NCBI GenBank assembly: GCA_964468355.1
Contig: CAYXSV010000036.1
Location: 1 to 58,351, forward strand
Length of the DNA stretch: 58,351 nucleotides
Reading direction: 5' to 3'
Source: CAYSLZ01 sp964468355
GTDB lineage: Bacteria; Patescibacteriota; Microgenomatia; UBA12405; JAHJSD01
Position numbers and translations under genes: made by a program. Position 1 is the stretch's first letter, and every line of letters starts with the position of its first letter. Under the pieces are notes generated by a model, which saw nothing but the letters and a program-made list of their open reading frames with translations, did no database searches and was not told the origin of the DNA. Positions 48,759-55,704 of this stretch are shown piece by piece.

Positions 48759-49445
48759 ATGGAAAACGTCATTCCGGGCAAGGCCATAATTACTGGTATT
48801 ACTACTATCTTAATTGGTATTGCAGCTATCGTGGCTGGAGTTGCTTTTCTTCTCAGTTTAAGTTTAAGTTTGGCAAGTCCTGTCGGCGCTTATATGTATG
48901 GTGAAGAACAACCGACTTCCCAACTTATAGTTGACAAACAAATCACTACTTCGGAAAACATAAATTGGCAGGATAATCTACCTGCTACCCAAGAAGTGCT
49001 CCGAGAAGGTGATTTAGTAAAATTTAAAATTACTATAAAAAACAGCGGAGACAAAGATTTAATAAATATAGAAGTAATTGATTCTCTGCCTGAATACTTA
49101 ACTCCTGTTTTTAATCCCGGAGAATATGATCAGGAAAATAATAAAATAAAGTGGAAAATTGAAAAATTAAACGCCGGTGACCAAAAAACATTTGAGATTC
49201 GGGCCCATATTGATTCAAGCAACCAAGAATTAATTGAAGGGACGCAGTGCTTGATTAACAAAGTAGAAGCAGTTGCTGAAACCGGCGAATCCGACCAGGA
49301 CACTTCTTCTTTTTGTATTACTACTCCTCAGGTGCTTCCTGAAGCCGGCAGCGGCGTCAGCGAAATATTAGTCGGAACAGGATTTGCGGCAATGATCGGC
49401 CTAGCCGGTGTAATTTTAAGAAAATTCGGCCGCGGCCAAATTTAA
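48759..49445 (+). CDS. Surface protein with DUF11-type domain and LPEAG sorting signal
   Basis: 228 residues. N-terminal hydrophobic region (about 12-40) as signal. A beta domain from about 80 to 180 (LVKFKITIKNSGDKDLINIEVIDSLPEYLTPV, in parts) is of the DUF11/isopeptide type. It ends with LPEAGSG, a hydrophobic stretch (FAAMIGLAGVIL) and basic RKFGRGQI, the full sortase-substrate layout with Ala for Thr. It sits divergently next to the sortase gene and is probably its substrate. Confidence 0.8.
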   Translation: MENVIPGKAIITGITTILIGIAAIVAGVAFLLSLSLSLASPVGAYMYGEEQPTSQLIVDKQITTSENINWQDNLPATQEVLREGDLVKFKITIKNSGDKDLINIEVIDSLPEYLTPVFNPGEYDQENNKIKWKIEKLNAGDQKTFEIRAHIDSSNQELIEGTQCLINKVEAVAETGESDQDTSSFCITTPQVLPEAGSGVSEILVGTGFAAMIGLAGVILRKFGRGQI

Positions 49446-49495
49446 ATCGTTAATTTAACATTTGACATTTAATATTTAATTCCGAGGAAATAAAA

Positions 49496-49768
49496 ATGAA
49501 TAATAAAGAAAAAATAATCAGAACAGGTTTAGCAATTGGAATTGCTGGTATGTTAACCACTGCCTGCAACAGAACTACCTGTGAATTTAGAGGAAAAAAA
49601 TCCAGTCCGGGAGTAACCTTGGAGCTTAGAAGCATTGATGAAGAAAGCAGACAAATTACCAACCGTTCTATTTATAAATGCCAATCTGACGGTAATTGGG
49701 GTAAAAGTGATGCTTTATACGGCCAAAGGGTTGTAATATTAGAACCCGGCGAAAGCTTTGGTCAATAA
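49496..49768 (+). CDS. Small lipoprotein of unknown function
   Basis: 90 residues. A signal sequence ends in the lipobox-like LTTAC (Cys 24), so the mature protein would be about 67 residues on the outer face. Two further cysteines (TTCEFRG and YKCQSDG) could pair. No recognised domain. A Shine-Dalgarno-like GAGG precedes the ATG. Followed by a long hairpin (49791-49822). Confidence 0.65.
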   Translation: MNNKEKIIRTGLAIGIAGMLTTACNRTTCEFRGKKSSPGVTLELRSIDEESRQITNRSIYKCQSDGNWGKSDALYGQRVVILEPGESFGQ

Positions 49769-49790
49769 AACAGATTTTAGAATAAACTCT

Positions 49791-49822
49791 AAAGATAGTA
49801 ATACGATCGTGTTGCTATCTTT
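49791..49822 (+). terminator. Long hairpin after the small lipoprotein gene
   Basis: AAAGATAG (49791-49798) pairs with CTATCTTT (49815-49822) and the stem continues inward through TAAT/GTTG (two wobbles) to ACGATCGT, about 15 pairs in all. Only a short T run follows, so it may be a weak terminator or a stabilising RNA structure. Confidence 0.55.
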
Positions 49823-49877
49823 ACAAAATAATAATTATTAAATATTACAAAAATAAGACGGAAGGAGGTGAAATAAA

Positions 49878-50534
49878 ATGAAAAACTCAATAGAAAATAT
49901 CGGAAGAGCTGCAGCTGCAGGCGCAATTGCCTTTGGATTAGCCGGATGCGGTAGCAAAGATAAAGAAGTCCAAGAGGCGGTTAAAGCAACTGTTGATGCT
50001 CAAGAAAAGTTTGAAAGTGAAGTAGAGGCAGCTGTTTCTACAAGAACAGCTGAACTCGGAATTGCTGAACAAGGCAAAGGAGAAGTTTTTACACCGACAC
50101 CAAGGACAGAAACTACCCAAACAGTCACCCAAGAAGACCAAGAAGAAGTAAACACTGAGGAAGAACTTAGAATAACATTGGATGAATTTGGCCAAGAAAC
50201 ACGTTACGACGACCGTTTTCCTACAAACGGAATGATTTGGGACCAAAGTTATAACGCCGGAGAAATTTTTGTAGCTAACGCTTTTGCAATACACGACCAT
50301 GACTTTAGAAGTCAGGAAGGATGTGTTGTCGCTTATTATCAAGCTCCTGAAAAAGGAGGTAGAATTAGATTCACCGGCTGGGACGGTATGGGATTTGAGC
50401 TAAATGCTGAATCAGACATTAGCTTAAACCAAGCGATTGGAGCAATGCGTGAAACCTTAACAAGAGCACATGAGTGCGATGTTGAGGATATTCAATTCCA
50501 TGAATTAATTCCTCACGGCGACGCGGTTAAATAA
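49878..50534 (+). CDS. Lipoprotein of unknown function
   Basis: 218 residues. Signal sequence with lipobox FGLAGC (Cys 24). A helical, acidic linker follows (VQEAVKATVDAQEKFESEVEAAVS), then TPTPRTETTQTV and a folded C-terminal domain from about 105 (FPTNGMIWDQSYNAGEIFVANAFAI, in parts, and CVVAYYQAPE). A strong Shine-Dalgarno GGAGGTG (49862-49869) precedes the ATG. Family not recognised. Ends before a terminator hairpin. Confidence 0.7.
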   Translation: MKNSIENIGRAAAAGAIAFGLAGCGSKDKEVQEAVKATVDAQEKFESEVEAAVSTRTAELGIAEQGKGEVFTPTPRTETTQTVTQEDQEEVNTEEELRITLDEFGQETRYDDRFPTNGMIWDQSYNAGEIFVANAFAIHDHDFRSQEGCVVAYYQAPEKGGRIRFTGWDGMGFELNAESDISLNQAIGAMRETLTRAHECDVEDIQFHELIPHGDAVK

Positions 50535-50542
50535 TTTCTATT

Positions 50543-50580
50543 AACCAAGGGTTGGACAAATTTTAGTCCCGCCCTTGGTT
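50543..50580 (+). terminator. Hairpin terminator after the 49878 lipoprotein
   Basis: AACCAAGGG (50543-50551) pairs with CCCTTGGTT (50572-50580); an inner GGAC/GTCC pair extends it. Followed by TAAG, so the T run is short. Confidence 0.6.
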
Positions 50581-50593
50581 TAAGAATAAAATT

Positions 50594-51487
50594 ATGATAA
50601 AAGAGAAAAGAAATATGCCATTAATTTCAGTTATAATGCCAGTTTATAATGCCGGTAATTTTTTAGTAGATTCCATTGAAAGCATTCTCAAACAAACTTA
50701 CGACAACTTTGAATTTATCATTGTTGATGACGGATCGACAGATAATTCATGGCAAATTATTAAAGATTACGCTAAAGAAGATAGTCGAATAAAAAGCTTT
50801 AAAAATAAAAAAAATTTAGGAGTTAGCGTAACATCAAATTTTGCCATCAGTAAAACTAAAGGAAAATACATTGCACGGATGGATGCCGATGATGTTTCGT
50901 TTCCAACTAGGTTTAAAAAACAGTTAAATTTTCTCCAAAAAAATAAGGATACTATTGCTGTCGGCGGCCAATGCATTGTAATTGACGAACAAAACCAAAT
51001 TATAGGCCGAAAAAGATTTCCTACAAAACACGAAAAACTTAAAAAAATGATTTTTAAGGCAGTTCCAATTCAACAACCGAGTTTGATGATTAACACTTCT
51101 CTACTCCCCAACGACTTTAATTGGTATTCGCCAGCATGCACTTCCGCCGAAGAAATCGATGTTTTATTCAAGCTTATGAAATTCGGACAAATTGCCAACT
51201 TAAACGACTGGGTTCTTTTTTACCGCTATCGTCCAAATAGTCTATCTCATATAAATCCCAAACGAACTTTTTGGTTAACTATAAAAAGTAGATTTAAAGC
51301 CGTCCAGCAAGGTTTTAGACCAACACCGGCGGCAATCTTTATAAACTTAGCTCAAATTATAATTATCAGTTTATTACCCAACAAAATAATAACTAAGCTC
51401 TGGTATTTACTAAGGGGAATTAACCAACTGCAATTTGACCTGCCCCTTACAGAAAAAAACATTAAATCTTCTCCCGCAGTAAGTTAA
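50594..51487 (+). CDS. Family 2 glycosyltransferase
   Basis: 297 residues; the conserved start MPLISVIMPVYNAG is preceded by seven residues. Transfers a sugar from a nucleotide donor, probably in envelope glycan synthesis. GT-A features: VDDGSTDNSWQI, the DxD-like ARMDADDVSFP (about residue 95), and a region with EEIDVLFKLMKFG. The C-terminus is hydrophobic (NLAQIIIISLLPNKI), likely membrane-associated. The next gene starts 10 bp downstream. Confidence 0.9.
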   Translation: MIKEKRNMPLISVIMPVYNAGNFLVDSIESILKQTYDNFEFIIVDDGSTDNSWQIIKDYAKEDSRIKSFKNKKNLGVSVTSNFAISKTKGKYIARMDADDVSFPTRFKKQLNFLQKNKDTIAVGGQCIVIDEQNQIIGRKRFPTKHEKLKKMIFKAVPIQQPSLMINTSLLPNDFNWYSPACTSAEEIDVLFKLMKFGQIANLNDWVLFYRYRPNSLSHINPKRTFWLTIKSRFKAVQQGFRPTPAAIFINLAQIIIISLLPNKIITKLWYLLRGINQLQFDLPLTEKNIKSSPAVS

Positions 51488-51497
51488 AATTAATTAA

Positions 51498-54400
51498 ATG
51501 GTTAATAAAAAGCTGAAAAATTGGCTTGGCCCTTTAACTCTAAGTTTAATTTTGATCATTATCTTTGCCGCCAATTTTTCTCTCCGCACTTATTTAATCG
51601 GTTGGGACAACCTCATGCCGGAGTTGAATATTTGGATGAATATCAAGCGAAGTTTGTTTGCTGTTTGGCAGGAATACCAAGGTTTGGGACTAGTCGGCGG
51701 CATGGGCCATGCAACCGATTTAATCCGGCAGATTATTTTACTCCCCTTTGTCTTAATCCTTCCCAACAACTGGATTCGCTATTTATGGCACTTTGGTATG
51801 CTGGCGCTGGGAACTTTTGGAGTTTACTTTGGAGTGAAAAAAAACTCGGAGGTTTTTGGTCGCTCTGCTCTCATTGCAGCATTATTCTACTTACTAAACT
51901 TTGGCACGATACAAATCTTTTGGGTGCCGTTTGAGGCGTTTACCACTTTTTGGGGTTTTTTTCCCTGGCTGATTTTCAGTTTTTTATCCATTTTTAAAAA
52001 GCCGAACAAAAAAAATTGGATAAAATTCGCTGTTTGGAATATTTTGGCAATTCCAAGTTTTTATATCCAAACTCTATTTGTCGTTTATGGACTGTGTTTG
52101 GGAGTGATTTCTATACCTTGGATCCTGAAACAAGTTCAGGATGACAAGAGGCAGGAAAATTTGATTAAAGCTGGAGTAGTCATTCTTTTTGTCAATTCTT
52201 TCTGGCTGCTGCCTTTTGGTTATTTTTTGCTCACTAACAGCCATCATCCAACTGAAGTACTCATCAACCGAATGTCAACTGAAGAAACTTTTCTCCGCAA
52301 CCAGAGACGCGGTTATCTCGGTGATTTTTTAACTCTCAAGGACTACTACTACGATTTTCCTGATGCCGGCCAGCCGTTAATGGCGCCCTGGCAAAATCAT
52401 TTCTCCTCTACTCCAATAATAATCATTGGATATGTTTTTGGTGCAATTGTAATTTTAGGTTTAATTAAAGCGCCAAATTGGCTAAGAGGCATTTTTTTAC
52501 TTTCAGCAATTGCTTTACTTTCCGCCACTCCCCCATTTTCTTGGCTAAACTACTTATTACGCCTGTCACCGTTTTTAAATCAAGTTTTCAGGTCGCCTTT
52601 CACTAAATTTATCATCCCCGCCGGCTTTAGTTTTGCCGTGCTTTTTAGTTACGGAATTAATTTTATTATTAACCAATTAAAATTTAAAAAACTAATTCTT
52701 GGTATTACCATTTTAGGTCTGATTACTTATACCTGGCCGGTTTTTCAAGGCAATTTAATTTACTCAAAAATGCGCAAACAATTACCCGAAAAATATTTAC
52801 AGTTGATTGATTATTTTAAAAACCAGCCAAAAACCGGCCGGATTGCCAACCTACCCCAAAGCAGTTTTTGGGGATGGACTTTCTATCGCTTCGGCTCCAG
52901 AGGTTCAGGTTTTATTTGGTACGGTATTGAGCAACCGATTGCTGACCGTGCTTTTGACGTCTGGAATTTGAAAAATGAACGTTATTATTGGGAACTAACT
53001 TACGCACTTCAAAATCAGGATTTAAATTTACTAGAATCAATTTTTAATAAATATTCAATAGAATATATTGTTTTTGATGACGAGATAATTTTTCCGGAAA
53101 ATAAAAACTGGGCTAAATTAGCGTTAAAAACAAAAGATTTAATTCAACAAGCGGAATTTTTGGAACACCAAACAACTTTTGATAATATTTTTGTCTATAA
53201 AAAAGTCAAAAAGAGCCAAACTAAGCCCTATCTGACTGCCAACAAAAATTATTATTCTGCTCTCGATCAAATACCTGATTATCAATTAAAAGAAACAGCG
53301 GATTTTCAGCCGCCGGCAAATCAAGAAATTAATCCTGGCCAACTTGAAAAAATAGATGAGATCAATCTCGGTCCTGAAGATTTTATTAATCCTCATCACT
53401 GCGCCGCAATTTTGGATGAAAGCGAAATCAATTACCAAACTAAAAATAACGAAATGATTTTAACCGCAAACCAAACGGCCCTCTGCCTTGACTGGGAAAA
53501 CTACGACTACTTCAACCAATTCCAATCGCCCAAATTAATTGTTATTGAATTTGAATATAAGACGTCGACAGATGAATGGCCGCAATACTGCCTATGGGAC
53601 ATCACCAATAGTGAATGTAAAAATAGAAAAGATTTTCCTAAACAAGGATTCAGTCAGGAGTGGAACACATATTCCGAAACAATAATTTTTAACCCTGAGA
53701 ATGAAAAAATTACTAATTTTTCGCTCATTGCCGATGCTCATCAAAAGGAAAACCAAGAAATAAAATACCGCAATATAAGCATGAAAATATATCAAGCTCC
53801 ACCGGAAATAAAACTGCCGATGACAATTGAAAACCCGATTGAAACAAACCTAGTCCGGCTTCAACCCCAAACCTGCAATGAGTATCAACAAGGCGGATAT
53901 GACTTAGACTTTAATCCGAATAAATATCTGCGGCTTTCATCAGTAAATAATAATTCTTGTTATACTTGGGCTTTCAACCACTTGCCTTTAAATCAATCAT
54001 ATCAGGTAAAAATTAAATATCGTAATGTCAATGGACATCCTTTGACTATTGCTGCCAGTAGTCTAGACGGCCAATACCAAATTTATCAAAATATTCTCAG
54101 TGATAAAAAAGACTGGCAAACAAAATACTTTGTCTTGCCCCCATATAATACTGAACAAAAAGGAATCCAAATTCGGTTCAATAACAACTCTTTTAGCTAT
54201 CAAGAATCAATTAACGACATTGGCTCAATTGAAATCCATCCGGCTGATATTAAATATCCGAATCCACAACCACCAACCGAAAAGTCTTATCTAAAATCAA
54301 AATCAAGCATTTGGAAATATTCTGTTTCTTTAAATGATCAAATGTTAAATAATAAACCTGCCTCGTCAAGTCAAGGCGGGTGGGAAAATAAATACCTGGT

Positions 54401-54659
54401 TCTGCCGCAAGCATATGACAGCGGTTGGACGGCAATTTACTTTGACGGCTGGCGGCCTCGGATCTTAAAAAATCACGTGCTGATTAATAATTGGGCCAAC
54501 GGTTGGTCAGTAGGCCAGTTAAAAGTTCAAAATGAAAAGTTCAAAGTCTATTTAGTATTTTGGCCTCAATTGCTTCAATTCGTCGGCTTTTGCCTGCTAG
54601 CCGGAACAATAGTGTATATTAGTATTAAGTGGTCAAAAAAAAGAAATACATCACTCTGA
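51498..54659 (+). CDS. Large polytopic membrane protein, GT-C-like, with C-terminal beta domains
   Basis: 1053 residues. About ten to twelve membrane segments in the first 420 residues, with an early GWDNLMPELN stretch in the first exterior loop, as in GT-C transferases using lipid-linked sugars; a large C-terminal exterior part (about 425-1030) ends with one membrane segment. The C-terminal region has carbohydrate-binding-like beta modules (QSYQVKIKYRNV, LVLPQAYDSGWTA, the last as in YfhO/DUF2142-type proteins). Repeat elements are inserted at 52122-52142 and 54357-54380. Exact activity is unknown. Confidence 0.7.
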   Translation: MVNKKLKNWLGPLTLSLILIIIFAANFSLRTYLIGWDNLMPELNIWMNIKRSLFAVWQEYQGLGLVGGMGHATDLIRQIILLPFVLILPNNWIRYLWHFGMLALGTFGVYFGVKKNSEVFGRSALIAALFYLLNFGTIQIFWVPFEAFTTFWGFFPWLIFSFLSIFKKPNKKNWIKFAVWNILAIPSFYIQTLFVVYGLCLGVISIPWILKQVQDDKRQENLIKAGVVILFVNSFWLLPFGYFLLTNSHHPTEVLINRMSTEETFLRNQRRGYLGDFLTLKDYYYDFPDAGQPLMAPWQNHFSSTPIIIIGYVFGAIVILGLIKAPNWLRGIFLLSAIALLSATPPFSWLNYLLRLSPFLNQVFRSPFTKFIIPAGFSFAVLFSYGINFIINQLKFKKLILGITILGLITYTWPVFQGNLIYSKMRKQLPEKYLQLIDYFKNQPKTGRIANLPQSSFWGWTFYRFGSRGSGFIWYGIEQPIADRAFDVWNLKNERYYWELTYALQNQDLNLLESIFNKYSIEYIVFDDEIIFPENKNWAKLALKTKDLIQQAEFLEHQTTFDNIFVYKKVKKSQTKPYLTANKNYYSALDQIPDYQLKETADFQPPANQEINPGQLEKIDEINLGPEDFINPHHCAAILDESEINYQTKNNEMILTANQTALCLDWENYDYFNQFQSPKLIVIEFEYKTSTDEWPQYCLWDITNSECKNRKDFPKQGFSQEWNTYSETIIFNPENEKITNFSLIADAHQKENQEIKYRNISMKIYQAPPEIKLPMTIENPIETNLVRLQPQTCNEYQQGGYDLDFNPNKYLRLSSVNNNSCYTWAFNHLPLNQSYQVKIKYRNVNGHPLTIAASSLDGQYQIYQNILSDKKDWQTKYFVLPPYNTEQKGIQIRFNNNSFSYQESINDIGSIEIHPADIKYPNPQPPTEKSYLKSKSSIWKYSVSLNDQMLNNKPASSSQGGWENKYLVLPQAYDSGWTAIYFDGWRPRILKNHVLINNWANGWSVGQLKVQNEKFKVYLVFWPQLLQFVGFCLLAGTIVYISIKWSKKRNTSL
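52121..52146. repeat. Palindromic repeat inserted in the GT-C-like gene
   Basis: ATCCTGAA (52122-52129) and TTCAGGAT (52135-52142) around loop ACAAG, followed by GACAAG. It is read as ILKQVQDDKRQ. The same family of GATCCTGAAACAAGTTCAGGATGAC elements is known as interspersed repeats in many bacteria and can be found inside open reading frames, as the Rickettsia palindromic elements are. Confidence 0.75.
54357..54380. repeat. Second palindromic insert in the GT-C-like gene
   Basis: CCTGCC (54357-54362) can pair with GGCGGG (54375-54380, one wobble) around CTCGTCAAGTCAA-like sequence. It encodes KPASSSQGG in frame, within the C-terminal exterior region. Confidence 0.45.
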
Positions 54660-55279
54660 CTCCATTAGAAAAAAAATACCCATATCGCTTGCAATTTATC
54701 CCTAATCCCCCACCAAACTTGTGGATCAAAGGCGATAATTTAGATTTGTTTAATCAACCCACTTTGGCAGTTGTCGGCAGCCGTAAACCGTCAAAATACG
54801 GGCAAAAAGTAACTCAAAAAATTGTTAGTCAATTGGTTAAACGCGGGTTTGTAATTGTATCTGGAATGGCTAGAGGCATTGACTCTATTGCCCACCGATC
54901 AACACTTAAAAATAAAGGTCAAACAATTGCTGTTCTCGGCAGCGGACTTAACGTTATTTACCCTCCCGAAAACAAAAAACTATTTAATCAGATACAACTG
55001 GTTGTTTCTGAATTTCCTCCGTCAACAAAGCCAAAAGGAAATAATTTTCTTTCACGAAACCGGATTATCTCCGGATTGTCTGACGGAGTAGTTGTTATTG
55101 AAGCCGCCCGCAGGTCGGGGACATTAAACACCGCCCGGCACGCCGCTGAACAAGGCAAGGAAGTTTTTGCTGTTCCCGGACCAATAACTTTGCCAACTTC
55201 CGAAGGAACCGCCTGGCTGATTAAACAAGGAGCGAAACTTATATATGACATAGAGGACATTCTTAACGAATTGCCTTAG
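54629..55279 (+). CDS. dprA: DNA-processing protein DprA/Smf
   Basis: 216 residues from a GTG start that overlaps the previous gene by 31 bp. Binds single-stranded DNA during transformation and loads RecA. The Rossmann-type core has LAVVGSRKPSKYG, IVSGMARGIDSIAHR, IAVLGSGLNVIYPPENK, FLSRNRIISGLSDGVVVIEA and GTLNTARHAAEQGKEVFAVPG (each within 21 residues). It lacks the N-terminal SAM domain and the C-terminal winged helix. Presence suggests DNA uptake ability. Confidence 0.93.
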   Translation: MVKKKKYITLTPLEKKYPYRLQFIPNPPPNLWIKGDNLDLFNQPTLAVVGSRKPSKYGQKVTQKIVSQLVKRGFVIVSGMARGIDSIAHRSTLKNKGQTIAVLGSGLNVIYPPENKKLFNQIQLVVSEFPPSTKPKGNNFLSRNRIISGLSDGVVVIEAARRSGTLNTARHAAEQGKEVFAVPGPITLPTSEGTAWLIKQGAKLIYDIEDILNELP

Positions 55280-55317
55280 TTATTTAACATTTACCATTTA
55301 TCAATTAACATTTGAAT

Positions 55318-55667
55318 ATGAAAGAAATAATAATAAAAAGAACTTTTGATCTCTCTTGTCAAACAATAGACCTAATAAAATTACTACCGAAAAACACAAC
55401 TAACTATGTACTAAGAAAACAATTGATCCGATCAGCTTCATCAATTGGAGCTAATTATCGTGAGGCGTTAGAGGCGGAAAGCAAAAGAGATTTTATTCAT
55501 AAATTGGCAATAAGTAAAAAAGAAGCACGTGAAACACTTTACTGGTTAGGACTTATACTCTACAATAATAAATCATTGGAAAAAATATTAGACCCTTAGT
55601 AAAAGAAGTCAAAGAGTTAGTCAAAATTTTCGCCAGCTCAATCAAAACAGGTAAAAAAAATAAATAA
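55318..55667 (+). pseudogene. Four-helix-bundle protein, frameshifted near its end
   Basis: The frame from ATG 55318 reads 93 residues with the family pattern (VLRKQLIRSASSIGANYREA, ISKKEARETLYWLGLILY) and stops at TAG 55597-55599 after EKILDP. The next frame continues PLVKEVKELVKIFASSIKTGKK to TAA 55665-55667, the expected C-terminus. Adding one C to the CCC at 55593-55595 would join the two. So it is a recent frameshift or a sequencing error. Preceded by a TTAACATTT-type iterated stretch (55283-55314). Confidence 0.75.
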
Positions 55668-55704
55668 AAATGATTTTCTTAAATGTAAAATATAAAATGA
55701 ACAA

